From CAWFLT01 sp963816795 (GTDB taxonomy: Bacteria; Acidobacteriota; Vicinamibacteria; Vicinamibacterales; SCN-69-37), in the NCBI GenBank assembly GCA_963816795.1, contig CAWFLT010000003.1, forward strand, positions 277,561-341,560: a stretch of DNA of 64,000 nucleotides, written 5' to 3'. The notes under the pieces are model-generated. The model worked only from the letters and a program-made list of their open reading frames with translations. It searched no databases and was not told where the DNA came from. The first letter of the stretch is position 1. Every line of letters begins with the position of its first letter. This document shows positions 28,861 to 39,001 of this stretch, in pieces. A program made the translations under genes and the position numbers.

Positions 28861-29712
28861 CTAGTTCACTAACTGTCGCAGAAACGCGAGCCCGTCCTTG
28901 GCCAGCGCGTCCGGCGAGCTGGCGAGCGGACGCCAGATGGCGGCGGCACGCGCGATCGTCTTCACCTTCGGGGTGAACGATTCGATCACCAGCGGGCCCG
29001 TGAAGTTGATGTCCCGAATCGCGGCCGCCACCTCCTGCCACGGAACGTGGCCCGATCCTGGCGCGCCGCGATCGTTCTCGCACATGTGCAACTGCCCCAG
29101 CCGTGATCCCGCCGCGCGGATGGCGTCGCCGAGCGATCGCTCCTCGATGTTCATGTGAAACGTATCGAGCAGCAACCGGCAGGCCGGGTGGTTGACGCGA
29201 TCCACGATCTCGATGGCCTGCGACGTCAGATTCAGGAAGCTCGTCTCGAAGCGATTCAGCGGCTCGACGCAGAGCGCCACGCCCTTGCTCGCCGCGTACG
29301 TCGACAGATCCGTCAACTGCCGCACGAGCAGGTCGACGTCCTTCGCCCGCTCGTCCTCCGTGGCCTGCCAGGTCCGGCCGACCGCGCTGTAGAGGGGCCC
29401 GAGCACGTGCGGCGCCTTCAACGTCTGCGCCGCATCGATGCAGTGCCGGACGTACGCGAGGCCGTTGGCCCGAATCTGCGGATCGGAGTGGATGAGGTCC
29501 CGATCGGGTCCCATCGCCGCACAAACGGTCGCGCCGAGGCCCAGGTCGCCCAGCACATGGGCGGCGCGCTGATAGTCGAGGTCGTTGATTCCTTCGATCG
29601 GCACCTCCACCAGGTCGAAGCCGAGTTGCTTGATGTGTGGCGCGATCTTCTCGAACTCCGGGGTCGTGAGAGGCGCCGTCCAGATCCAGGTCGTGATGCC
29701 GATGTGTGCCAT
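28861..29712 (-). CDS. Sugar phosphate isomerase/epimerase-type TIM barrel (ketose 3-epimerase-like)
   Basis: The 283-residue protein belongs to the xylose-isomerase-like TIM-barrel superfamily. Expected metal ligands are visible in order: Glu in CVEPLNRFE, Asp in LLLDTFHMNIEE, His in GQLHMCENDR and Glu in LVIESFTPK. This set and the length match D-tagatose/D-psicose 3-epimerases, although many relatives act on other ketoses or inositols. ATG 29712 was preferred to the start 21 bases upstream because MAHIGITTWIW is the normal N-terminus of the fold. It is probably cytosolic, processing sugars imported by the window's receptors. It is divergent from the membrane protein gene 44 bases away. Confidence 0.82.
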   Translation of the reverse strand: MAHIGITTWIWTAPLTTPEFEKIAPHIKQLGFDLVEVPIEGINDLDYQRAAHVLGDLGLGATVCAAMGPDRDLIHSDPQIRANGLAYVRHCIDAAQTLKAPHVLGPLYSAVGRTWQATEDERAKDVDLLVRQLTDLSTYAASKGVALCVEPLNRFETSFLNLTSQAIEIVDRVNHPACRLLLDTFHMNIEERSLGDAIRAAGSRLGQLHMCENDRGAPGSGHVPWQEVAAAIRDINFTGPLVIESFTPKVKTIARAAAIWRPLASSPDALAKDGLAFLRQLVN

Positions 29713-29756
29713 AGACGGAGAATTCTGCCACATCGACGGTATGCTGGGGCCTGCTG

Positions 29757-31635
29757 ATGGGTCGGGCCCGCATCGCCGGTCTTGCCGACGGGCTCTCCTT
29801 TGCCCTCCTCGCGCTTGCCTCCCTGGTCGAACTCACCGGCGGGATCCGCCTCGGCCGGGGGTGGTACCAAGTCACGGCCACCGATCCCATCCGGCTGCTG
29901 ATCCTCGCGGCTGGGGTCGTACTGCTTCGTCACGTCGTCCTGCGCACGCCGTCGCTGCGCGAGCGCCTCACCGCGCGCCGGGCGGGACGCACGCGGCCCT
30001 GGCAGATTGATCCGCCGCTTGGCGCCGCAACCCGGCGTGAATGGCTGGTCGCGATTCCGGTGATGGCCGCCGCGACCGGCTGGTTGATGAAGGACCAGAT
30101 CCTCGTCATCACCGGCCTGCTCGATCGCGGCGACCCGTTGTTCTCGATGTGGCGGCTCGCCTGGATTGCGCATCAGGTCGTCGCCGATCCGTTGCACTTC
30201 TGGAACGCGAACATCTTCCATCCCGAGCCGAACACCTTCGCCTACTCGGACGCGACGCTCCTTCCGGGCCTGCTCGTGGCGCCGCTCGTCTGGGCCGGCG
30301 TGCCGATTGCGGTGACGCACGGCCTCCTCTACCTGATGTCGTTCTTTGCCGCCGGCCTGACGATGTTCGCGCTGGCGCGCGCGGTCACCGGCCAGTTGAT
30401 CCCGGCGCTCGTCGCCGGCATCCTCTTCGGCTTCTATCCCTATCGCATCTCGACCTACAGCCATCTCGAAATGCAGGGCGTGTTCTTGATGCCGCTCGCG
30501 TTGCTCTGGCTGCTGCGAACGCTGGACGCGGGACGTTCACGGCACGGCGCCGCCCTTGGGCTTGCGGTCGCGCTGGAGGGCCTCTGGTCGCTCTACCTCG
30601 GCGCCTACCTCGTCGTCGGGCTCGTCCTCACCGCGCTGTTTCGCTGGGCGGCGGGGCACTTCGCTCTCCGAGCTCGCCTCCGCGCTCTCGCAACGGCGGT
30701 GCTGGTCGCGGCGGCGATCCTGGGACCCTACTCCTGGCCGTACTGGTCCGCGCGCGACGCCGTCGGGGAGCGGCCTCGCGACGAAACCCGGATCTTCAGC
30801 GCCGACCGGCGCGACTGGCTGAGTCTCAACGAGATGAACCGGCTGTACGGGCGCGCGCTCGCGACGGACGTGAACGCGGAGCGTCATTTGTACCCGGGCA
30901 CGACGACCCTGGTGCTCGCCGTCGCCGCACTCGTGCCGCCCGTCACGCCTCTCGCGGCGGCGGGCCTGACCGGGGCGCTCGTCGCCGCCGACGCATCGCT
31001 CGGTGTGAACGGCACGGCGTTCACCTGGCTGTTTGACAAGGTGCCCGGGTTTCAGGCCTTCCGTGTGCCGGCTCGGTTCGGCATGCTGCTCGGTCTGTTT
31101 CTCACGCTCCTGGCCGGAATGGGGCTCGCGCGAATCCTGACGCGCTGGCCCGGACGAACGACCGAGCGGCTCGCCATGGCCCTGGTCGGCGTCGCCGCCT
31201 TCGAACTTCGTCCCGGGCTCCCGCTCGTGGCGACACCAACTTCGCCACCCGCCATCTACGCTGCGCTGCCGAAGACGGGTCGCGTCGTCCTGGTCGATCT
31301 CCCACTCCCGGCCGACGATGCCGAGTATTGGATCGATCCGACGTACATGTACTACTCGACGTTTCACTGGGCCAGGCTGCTGAACGGCTACAGCGGATTC
31401 TCTCCGTCCTGGTATCCCCGCCTGCGCGTTGCCTCCCGCGAGTTTCCGTCTGATGAGTCGATCGGCGGTGTTCCGCGAGCGCGGCGCCGAGTACGTCGCG
31501 CTGCACGAGGAGTTCTATCCTCCAGGACGGTATCGCGACGTCGTCGCCCGCCTTGACGGCCGCACCGATGTCTCGCTCGTCGGCACTCGATCTTCGCCTA
31601 CGGGGGAGCATCGCTTGTACCGTTTGCGGCCGTAG
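29757..31635 (+). CDS. Polytopic membrane protein, glycosyltransferase-like, one frameshift
   Basis: A one-base gain near 31462 separates the last 57 residues; the reconstructed protein is about 625 residues. There are ten or more transmembrane segments. A first-loop acidic motif (LLDRGDPLFSMWRLAW) and a second (HLYPGTTTLVLAVAAL) follow the layout of GT-C-type or YfhO-like membrane proteins. The soluble C-terminus (FRERGAEYVALHEEFY) is also common in that group. It probably transfers or handles lipid-linked sugars, but no donor or acceptor can be named. Confidence 0.68.
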
Positions 31636-31694
31636 AGCGCTTCGACAGCTCCAGTAACATTGCCGAAGTCTTTTGGGCTATCCTGCGCGCACGC

Positions 31695-32832
31695 ATGGCG
31701 GGAGAGAAACAGGCGTTCACGGGACGCCACCTGATCAATCACAAGCTCACCGGCGCCGGTTCCGAGAAGGACACCCGACATCACGAGATCGCGATCGACA
31801 CGCCAGGTATCCACTACCTGCCAGGCGACGCCCTCGGAGTGATCCCGCACAACGCACCGGCTCTGGTTGACCGCATCGTCGCGGCCATCGGCGCGCGCGG
31901 CGACGAACCTGTGCCCGCCGGCACACCAGGCGTGACCCTCCCGCTCGCCCAGGCGCTCACCGAGGTCTACAATCTGAACACGCCGAGCCGCCGGCTGCTC
32001 GAGCTCTATGCGTCACGCGGCGCGAGCGAGCTGGCGCCCCTCCTCGAGAAAGCCAACGCCGAGCTGCTCAAGAAGTTCCTCAACGGATGGAACGAAGCGC
32101 ACGACGTCCTGGACATCCTCGACATGCACCCGGAAATCCGGATCACTCCGGCTGAGCTCATCGAGAACCTGAGGAAGAGCCTTCCCCGGCTGTATTCAAT
32201 CGCGTCGAGCCTCAAGGCGCATCCTTCGCAAGTGGATCTTCTCGTCGTCGGCGTGCGCTACACGATCCGAGGCCGCACGCGCGGGGGCGCCTGCTCCACG
32301 TGGCTGGCGGAAGGGTGGCCGACGCCCTCCACGTTTCCGATGTACGTCCAGGATCAGCAGAAGCACTTCGCGATGCCAGCCAGCCTGGACGTGCCCATGA
32401 TCATGGTGGGCCCCGGCACCGGCCTGGCGCCATTTCGTGCGTTCGTCGAAGAGCGGCGCGGTGCTCGGCGCGCGCGGCCGCAACTGGCTGTTCTTCGGCG
32501 AGCAGCGGCGGGCCAGTGACTTCTTCTACGAAGATCAGCTCACGGGGTATGCGAGCGATGGATTTCTGCGCCTGGATACCGCGTTCTCGCGCGACCAGAC
32601 ACAAAAGATCTACGTCCAGCATCGCATGCAGGAACAGGCCCGGGACGTCTGGGCGTGGCTCGAAGAGGGCGCAGAGGTGTTCGTGTGCGGCGACAAGGAA
32701 CGCATGGCCGCCGACGTCGACAAGGCGCTCCACACCATCGTCGAAACCGCCGGCGGCCGCACGCCCGATCAGGCCGCGGCGTACATCGACCAGCTCAGAC
32801 AGACGAAACGGTACAAGCGGGATGTGTATTAA
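31695..32832 (+). CDS. CysJ-like FAD/NADPH reductase without flavodoxin domain, three frameshifts
   Basis: Correcting one lost base near 32312 and gained bases near 32336 and 32458 gives about 378 residues of sulphite-reductase flavoprotein type. Markers are GSEKDTRHHEIAID and YLPGDALGVIPHN (connecting domain), the FAD-binding RLYSIASS, the FAD/NADP GGACSTW, GPGTGLAPFRAFVEE and the C-terminal VFVCGDKERMA and RDVY. The FMN flavodoxin domain of CysJ is missing and the start at ATG 31695 begins at the connecting domain, so the electron acceptor must be a separate flavodoxin, ferredoxin or sulphite reductase. No cysI or cysH homologue is in the window. Confidence 0.83.
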
Positions 32833-32834
32833 GA

Positions 32835-32985
32835 ACGAGACCACGGAGAAGAGCTAGAGAGCACGGAGAAGAGCAGAGAGCCGAGCACGCCCGCGCCGGT
32901 CTGTGGCGCGGGCCCGAGGCGCGGGGGTGGGGCCCCGCGCCTGTATATTTGTGAGCACAGAGGGCTGGATGTCACGGAGAAGAGC
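32835..32985 (+). repeat. Composite GC-rich intergenic repeat, family B copy 3
   Basis: Three CACGGAGAAGAGC-type words follow the CysJ-like stop. A GC hairpin unit then ends in GGTGGGGCCCCGCGCCTG plus TATAT, and one more CACGGAGAAGAGC word lies on the far side. Order and orientation relative to the upstream stop are the same as at 13218. Confidence 0.78.
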
Positions 32986-33922
32986 GATGTGCGACAGCTC
33001 TTAGTCTGAGGACCCAAGCTGTGGCCGCGAGCATTACTCCCACCACCGCAATGCCCGCCGGGATGGCGAATGGCGAGGCGCCGTACTGGCCAACCAGTGC
33101 GGGCATGATCAGCGCCAGCAGCGCGCTGAGCACGAGAGACACGGCGCCGGCGATGAACAGATTGCGCACGACGCCGCCCCGATCGGCCGCGGTCCACGTC
33201 TTACGCTGAGCCACGACCATGACCACGACACCAAGGCCGACGACGACAATGAACAGCCCAGCGGAGAGGAACGCCGGCACCAGGAACGTGGCGCGTTCCT
33301 TGTACTCCTGCCATGTGGGCCGCGGTAGTGTCCCGGCATCGATGCTGAGGCCGGCGACGAGTGTGGCCGAGTCACCTGCCGCCAACGACGTCCGCTGAGC
33401 GACGACCTCCTGGCCGATGTGGCTCACTTGCCATCCCGGCTCGGTGACGAGCGGAGGATCGACGACGACCATCACGCCGGGGAGTATCAGGGAGAGGCGC
33501 GCGTCGGCGATGAGCGCAGCAGACCCTTCCAGCGCGCGCCACGTTACCTTGCCGCGCCCGCCGGACACTTCGACCACTCCGGTCACCGTGTAGCGTAAAC
33601 GGGCCGTCTGCGGCCCGCTGCCCGCCGCCAACCGCCACGTCACAGCGCCGTTCGCATCCCGATCGACGGGCCGATCGCTGAGCGTCGCGTCGACTTGTTG
33701 CAGGCCGTCGTGCCGGCCGCCAGGCACGACGCGCCGAAACCACGCGTCGCCGGCCCCGGTCGGGGTTAGCACCCAGGTCTCTTCGACCTCGGCCGAGCCC
33801 CGCGGATCGACGACCATCCGCGCCTCGAACCGGTCGACGATGACGTTGGACGCGACCGGCGGCGTGCAACCTGCGGCGAGCAGAGCGATCGCGGCCGATA
33901 GCAGAAGACGCACAGCCATCAA
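32972..33922 (-). CDS. Membrane lipoprotein with beta domain and C-terminal transmembrane helices
   Basis: The 316-residue protein has a lipoprotein signal with lipobox LAAGC at about residue 19. A beta-sandwich-like extracytoplasmic domain (VDRFEARMVVDPRGSAEVEE, LRYTVTGVVEVSGG) follows. Three transmembrane helices lie at about 215-240, 255-275 and 285-305. The N-terminal domain resembles DUF2207-type predicted membrane proteins, but the match is weak and I assign no function. The 3' end overlaps the last family B repeat word. Confidence 0.6.
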   Translation of the reverse strand: MMAVRLLLSAAIALLAAGCTPPVASNVIVDRFEARMVVDPRGSAEVEETWVLTPTGAGDAWFRRVVPGGRHDGLQQVDATLSDRPVDRDANGAVTWRLAAGSGPQTARLRYTVTGVVEVSGGRGKVTWRALEGSAALIADARLSLILPGVMVVVDPPLVTEPGWQVSHIGQEVVAQRTSLAAGDSATLVAGLSIDAGTLPRPTWQEYKERATFLVPAFLSAGLFIVVVGLGVVVMVVAQRKTWTAADRGGVVRNLFIAGAVSLVLSALLALIMPALVGQYGASPFAIPAGIAVVGVMLAATAWVLRLRAVAHRSSP

Positions 33923-33925
33923 GTA

Positions 33926-34149
33926 TTACAGGCGCGGGGCCCCACCCCCGCGCCTCGAGCCGCGCCTCAAACCGGCGCGGGGTGCAGGCGCGGGGCCCCA
34001 TCAATCTTACAGGCGTGGGGCCCCACCCCCACGCCTCGGGCCCGCGCCTCACACCGGCGCGGGGTCGCTCGCTCTTCTCCGTGCTCCAGCTCTTCTCCGT
34101 GCCCTCAGCTCTTCTCCGTGTCCTCAGTTCTTCCTCCGTGCCCTCGTTC
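33926..34149 (-). repeat. Composite GC-rich intergenic repeat, family B copy 4 (three units)
   Basis: Read on the minus strand, four or five CTTCTCCGTG-complement words (CACGGAGAAGAGC) follow the ABC permease stop. Then come GC units with GGGGCCCCACCCCCGCGCC in plus orientation, ending in TTACAGG just before the lipoprotein start. One unit is truncated (GGGGCCCCATCAATC). Confidence 0.8.
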
Positions 34150-35421
34150 TTACTCCCAGCGTCTCGCCAGCACCCGCGAGACGCCCAAGAAGATGACCGT
34201 GAGCGCCGCGAGCACGAGCACCTGCGGCCACAGCGCGACCACTGGCGCCTCCCGCCAGAACACTTTCAAGTAGCCGTCGAGCGCCCACGAATTGAACGTG
34301 ACCAGGCCGAAGCGCTGCATCGTGTCGGACATCAGGAAGCGCGGAAACATGCTCCCGCCGATCGCGGACATCGTCAGAATCACGATGGTTGAAATGCCCG
34401 AGAGCTGCGCCCGCGTTCGGCTCAGCGTGGCGAGCACGAGCCCGAAGCCGGCGGCCGCGGCGGCGGTGATGACGGTCATCACGAAGAAACCGGGCAGGTG
34501 CGTCCAGAGCGGCAGGCGGAATACCAGCGCGCCCCAGACGAACATCACCGTCAGTTGCACGACGCCGACGATCGCGATGAACAACCATTTGCCGAACAGA
34601 ATGCCGCCCATGCCGGCGCGTGAGCCGATCAACCGGTCGAGCGTGCCGTTCTCTTCCTCCTCGAGCAACGTCCCGCCGGCAGCGGCGCACGAGAAGAGGA
34701 GAAACATCACGCCGATCCCCGCGGCGTAGAACGAGACGGTCGTATTCGGCCCTTCGCCCGGTTGCATGACGTTCACAATCTCGGTCTTGAGCCCGACCGC
34801 CGTACTCGACGCCGCCGGAGCGTCGGACCCGCTCGCGGGGCTCTGCTTCAGGTTCGACAGCCACTGATCGAACGCCTTGCGCTGCACGTCGGTGAGCGGG
34901 CCGCCGTACTTCTCGAACATCGACAAGCCCTCTGCGGCCATGAGCTCGGGGGCGGCGGTGAAGGCGACTTTCTGCAGCAGTCCCTGCACGACCTGCGGCG
35001 CGATCGGATCCGACACGTCCGCGAGCAACTCCACGGTCGGTTGCGGCGACGCCTGGTCGGCCCAGAAGCGGCGCCCTTGCCCGAGTCCCTTTGGCAGAAC
35101 GACGGCCACTTGGACGCCGCCGTTCTTGACGAGCGTGTCGGCCGCCGCCCGCGTGAGCTCCGGTCCCGTGCCGTCGGCCGCCGCGTGGGTCCGAACTCGC
35201 AGCCCACCCTCCTGACGGAGCGCCGCGACCAGCTTCTGCGAATAGTCGGACCGATCCTCGTCGACCACGGCGAGGCGCACGCGGCTGGCCGTGTCGCGCT
35301 GATTGCCGAGCACGGACGCAAAGATCGAGAAGAAGATGATGGGCAGCAGAAACGTCAGCGCCTGCGCCACCCGATCGCGCTTGAGGTTCAGCCAGGCGAT
35401 CCGAATCAGCGTCAGCAACAT
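34150..35421 (-). CDS. ABC-2 type exporter permease
   Basis: The 423-residue protein has one N-terminal transmembrane helix (FLLPIIFFSIFASVL), a periplasmic domain of about 190 residues, then five C-terminal helices. The motif GGTLLEEEENGTLDRLIGS is the conserved cytosolic loop of ABC-2/NatB/YhgE-type permeases. It is encoded 6 bases after its ATPase gene, so the two are an operon. It exports an unknown compound; drugs, lipids and sodium are all substrates for this family. A family B repeat block follows the stop codon. Confidence 0.88.
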   Translation of the reverse strand: MLLTLIRIAWLNLKRDRVAQALTFLLPIIFFSIFASVLGNQRDTASRVRLAVVDEDRSDYSQKLVAALRQEGGLRVRTHAAADGTGPELTRAAADTLVKNGGVQVAVVLPKGLGQGRRFWADQASPQPTVELLADVSDPIAPQVVQGLLQKVAFTAAPELMAAEGLSMFEKYGGPLTDVQRKAFDQWLSNLKQSPASGSDAPAASSTAVGLKTEIVNVMQPGEGPNTTVSFYAAGIGVMFLLFSCAAAGGTLLEEEENGTLDRLIGSRAGMGGILFGKWLFIAIVGVVQLTVMFVWGALVFRLPLWTHLPGFFVMTVITAAAAAGFGLVLATLSRTRAQLSGISTIVILTMSAIGGSMFPRFLMSDTMQRFGLVTFNSWALDGYLKVFWREAPVVALWPQVLVLAALTVIFLGVSRVLARRWE

Positions 35422-35427
35422 GGCTGG

Positions 35428-36208
35428 CTACTCCCGTAGCTCGCGCCCGGTGAGCGCGATGAAGACGTCGCGCAGCGTGGCGTTGGCCGGCCGCGTGGCG
35501 CCGAACGTCGTGACGAGCAGCTCCTCGAGCGTTCCCGACGCGACAATGCGTCCGGCGTCGATGATGACGATCCGTTCGCAGCGCTGCTCGGCTTCCTCGA
35601 GGTGATGCGTCGTCAGCACGATCGAAATGCCAGAGGCGCGCAGCGCCGCGAGCATCTCGTAGATCCGCTCGCGACTCTGCGGATCGACGCCGACGGTCGG
35701 TTCATCGGCGAGGACGACGGTCGGCCGGTGCAGCAGGCTGCACGCGATGTTCAGCCGCCGCTTCATCCCGCCGGAGAATCGCTTGATCGGTTCGTTCGCT
35801 CGATCCTTCAGGTCGGACCACTCGAGTGCCCACGCCACGCGGTCGCCGAGCTCCGGCCGGCTGACGCCGTACAGATCGCCGAACACTTCGAGGTTCTCGC
35901 GCGCCGTCAGCAACGGGTACACGGCCAGCTCCTGCGGCACGACCCCGAGCTCCCAGCGCGGGTCCCGACGGGCCAGCGTCCGCCCGAACAACCGGATCGT
36001 CCCCGCGTCGAGCGTCACGCGCCCGGCGATCGCCTTGATGACCGTCGTCTTCCCCGCCCCATTCGGACCGAGGAGACCGAGCAGCTCTCCCGCGCGAACG
36101 TCGAACGAGGCCCCGGCGAGCGCACGAACGTCTCCGTATCGTTTCTCCGCGCCGTCCACGCGAAGCGGCGGCTGGGCTCCTGAGCGGGTCGACTGTGGGG
36201 TTGGCCAT
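35428..36208 (-). CDS. ABC-2 exporter ATPase
   Basis: The 243-residue core from GTG 36159 has Walker A GPNGAGKTT, signature FSGGMKRRLN, Walker B VVLADEPTVG and the H-loop TTHHLEEAEQ. The expected N-terminus (QPPLRVDGAEKRYG) continues upstream and joins ATG 36208 (MANPTVDPLRS) if a one-base gain near 36178 is removed, so ATG 36208 is probably the real start. The permease gene follows after 6 bases. The ATP-binding domain acts in the cytosol as a dimer and drives the ABC-2 permease. Confidence 0.86.
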
Positions 36209-36302
36209 GGTCGCTAACGTTCGACGAGAGCGGCCGGGCGCCGTTCGCCACAATCGGCGAGCGGCAGGCGCGCATCGGTCAGTGGCGCAACCATGGCGGT
36301 TG

Positions 36303-37378
36303 TCAGCGCTTGTGTCTTTGATTCTGGAGGGCGCGCAACGCTCGCTGCTGAATCTTGGTCTGGCGCTTGTTTTCGAGGAGCGCCTTCTCGTCGCGAAGCT
36401 TCCGGGTCGCTTCTTCCTCGGCCTGAAGCTTGAGGTAGCTCTCGTAGCGGCCGGCGGCGAGCGTCCCGGCCTCGACAGCGGCTTTGACGGCGCAGCCAGG
36501 TTCGCGGTCGTGCAGGCAGTCGCGGAAGCGGCAGCCGCTGCCGAGATCGGTGATGTCGCTGAAGGTGTCGCCGACGACGCTGTCGGTCTCCCAGAGCTGC
36601 AGCTCTCGCATCCCTGGCGTGTCGATGATGAGGCCGCCTGCCTCTCGGACCACCAGCTGGCGGTGCACACTGGTATGGCGGCCCCGCGCGTCCCAGTCGC
36701 GCACCTCGCCGGTTGCCAGGAGCTCGCGGCCGACGAGCCGGTTGACGATCGTCGACTTCCCCACGCCAGACGGCCCGAGCATCGCGATCGTCCGGCCGGT
36801 GCGGAGATACGGATCGAGACGGCGCAGCGACGCCTCGTCGCGGGCGCTGAGCGGGATCACCGGGACGTCGCCGGCCGCCGCCGTGGCCTCGGCGACATCG
36901 CCGGCCAGATCGTCGCTGACGTCCGCCTTGTTCAGGACGATGACCGGGTCGGCGCTGGCTGCGGCGGGCGACCACGAGATACCGCTCGATGCTGCGCTCG
37001 TTCACCAGTTTGTCGAGGCCAAACACGATGAGCACGGTGTCGACGTTGGCCGCCAGGACCTGCTCCTCGGTCCCGCGACCGGCGGCTTTTCTGGAGAACC
37101 AGCTGTGGCGCGGCAGGATCCCGCGAATCACCGACCGGCCGCCCGTCGGGTCGAGGCGGGCGCCGACCCAGTCACCCACCGCCGGGCAGCTCATTGCGCC
37201 CGGACGCCAGATGCTTGATACGCCCCGCCGCCTCCGCCAGATGCTCGCCCTCGGCCGTGAGGAGCCGGTAGACGTGGTTGTGCTCGAGCGAGACTCGACC
37301 GGGAACCAGCGTCGGGTCGCCAAGCGCTGCCAGCTCGGCCTCCCGGCGTTCCGTCCACCCCAACGCTTCGAGTTCCAT
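36303..37378 (-). CDS. rsgA: Ribosome small subunit-dependent GTPase RsgA, two frameshifts
   Basis: After one-base gains near 37184 and 36968 are removed, the product is about 357 residues. It has the N-terminal OB-fold (LPAVGDWVGARLD), the circularly permuted GTPase with NKAD before GPSGVGKSTIVN and DTPGM, and the zinc-binding GCRFRDCLH...C of the family. The C-terminus is a basic helix (KRQTKIQQRALRALQNQR). RsgA checks late 30S subunit assembly and releases RbfA in other bacteria. ATG 37378 follows ATAGAGGG and gives the usual MELEALGW start. It is encoded upstream of the ABC exporter on the same strand. Confidence 0.88.
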
Positions 37379-37479
37379 CCCTCTATCCGCCTGCCCGATG
37401 CGGTCACGATAAACCACTGGGCCCGAATCCTCGTCCAATTGCACGATGCCCGCATGTGAACGGACCAGTGTGCGCCTTC

Positions 37480-37590
37480 GGCCCAGGGCCTGTCCCGAGC
37501 GGAGTCGAGGGGCCTGTCCCGCGCGCAGTCGAGGGACGCGAATCCCCCGAACGGGATTCGCCCTTCCCGAAAGCGCGCCGGCGGGACCGC
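37480..37590 (+). repeat. Short direct and inverted repeats upstream of the HlyD-like gene
   Basis: GGCCTGTCCCGAGCGGAGTC and GGCCTGTCCCGCGCGCAGTC are 28 bases apart. Next to them is the inverted pair CGAATCCC...GGGATTCG around 37549-37570. The TCCCGAGCG-GTCGAGGG word is common in intergenic DNA of high-GC bacteria. No gene is seen in this gap of 309 bases. Confidence 0.6.
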
Positions 37591-37687
37591 CTGCGGAAAC
37601 GGTCTGTGCTACCTAAGACCTTGAGCATCAACATTTTAAGGCAGTCCGATGAGTTGGCACGGGGTTTTGCATTAGAGGACGTCACGT

Positions 37688-38951
37688 ATGGCTATGGACG
37701 TCAAGCGGGATCCCAAGATTCTCAAGCGGAAAAAGATCCGCCAAGCGCTCATCCTTGGCGTGGTCGCGATCGGCGTGGTCGTGATTTCCGTCGCCGTGTC
37801 ACGGCTGCGGCCGGCCGCGCCGACGGTGCCGGAAGGCACCCTCTGGTTCGGCACGGTCAAGCGAGGCGCCATGGTGCGTGAAGTTCGCGGCGCCGGCACG
37901 CTCGTCCCAGAGGACATCCAATGGATTCCGGCGACCACGAGTGGCCGGGTCGAGAAGATCGTCCTTCGTCCTGGCGCCACGGTCACCCCCGGCACCGTCA
38001 TCCTCGAGCTCAGCAACCCCGACCTCAAGCAGCAGACGAACGACGCCGAGCTGGCGTGGAAGGCGTCTCAGGCGCAGCTCGCGAACCTCAAGTCGACACT
38101 CGCCACAAATCGGCTGCAGTTCCAGAACAACGTGACCGATGCCGAGTCGGCGTACAACGTCGCGCTGAGTGACCTCGAAGCCAACTGGAGCTCGAGAAGC
38201 AGGGGATCGTCGCAGCGCTCACGGTCAAACAGAAGCAGGCCGTCGTCGATCGCGAAAAGAACCGCTGGGAGTTCAACAAGAAGCAGCTCGAGGTCGGCAG
38301 ATCGCCACCGAGCTCTCGCAGCTGGCGCCGCAGGAAGCGACGGTGAGCCAGGCCCGGGCGCTCTACGACCAGCGTCTCCGGCAGCTCGACGATCTGACCG
38401 TCAAGTCCGCCGATGGCGGGCCGCGTGCAGCTCGTCAGTGTCGAAGTGGGCGCCGCAGGTCGGTCCGGGCACCAACCTCGTCCGCATTTCTGATCCGACG
38501 CGACTCAAGGCCGAGGTACGAATCTCGGAAACTCAAACCCGCGATTTGTCGATCGGGCAAATTGCCAAGATCGATACGCGCAGTGGGATCGTCAAAGGAC
38601 ACGTGACGCGCATCGATCCGGCCTCGACCGGCGGCACGGTCGGCGTTGACGTCACGCTGGACGAGCCGCTGCCGACCGGCGCCCGGCCCGATCAGAGCGT
38701 CGACGGCGTCATCGAACTGCAACGGCTCGAGAATATTCTCTACGTCGAGAGCCCGGCGTTCGGGCAGGAGAACAGCTCGATTCAGCTGTTCAAGGTGCTG
38801 CCCAACCGCGAGGCGGTGCGAACGACGGTGAAGATCGGCGTCCGGTCGGTGACAGTTCGTCGAGGTGCTGGAAGGTCTGCAGGTCGGCGACCGCGTGGTG
38901 CTGTCCGACATGTCGCAATACGACTCGTTCGACCGAGTACGACTGAATTGA
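37688..38951 (+). CDS. HlyD/RND-type efflux periplasmic adaptor, five frameshifts
   Basis: One base is lost near 38185 and 38301, and one is gained near 38408, 38455 and 38855. The repaired product is about 420 residues: a short cytosolic N-terminus, one transmembrane helix (residues about 18-36), a first lipoyl half (GRVEKIVLRPGATVTPGTVI), a coiled-coil hairpin (about 110-240), the second lipoyl half and a beta-barrel domain (ISDPTRLKAEVRISETQTRD). The adaptor connects an inner-membrane ABC transporter to an outer-membrane channel. The ABC ATPase gene follows 50 bases later. Confidence 0.83.
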
Positions 38952-39001
38952 CAGCCGGCCCGCGTCGGGCCGGCGAAGTTGGCGATTAACAGGGAGTAAC
39001 A

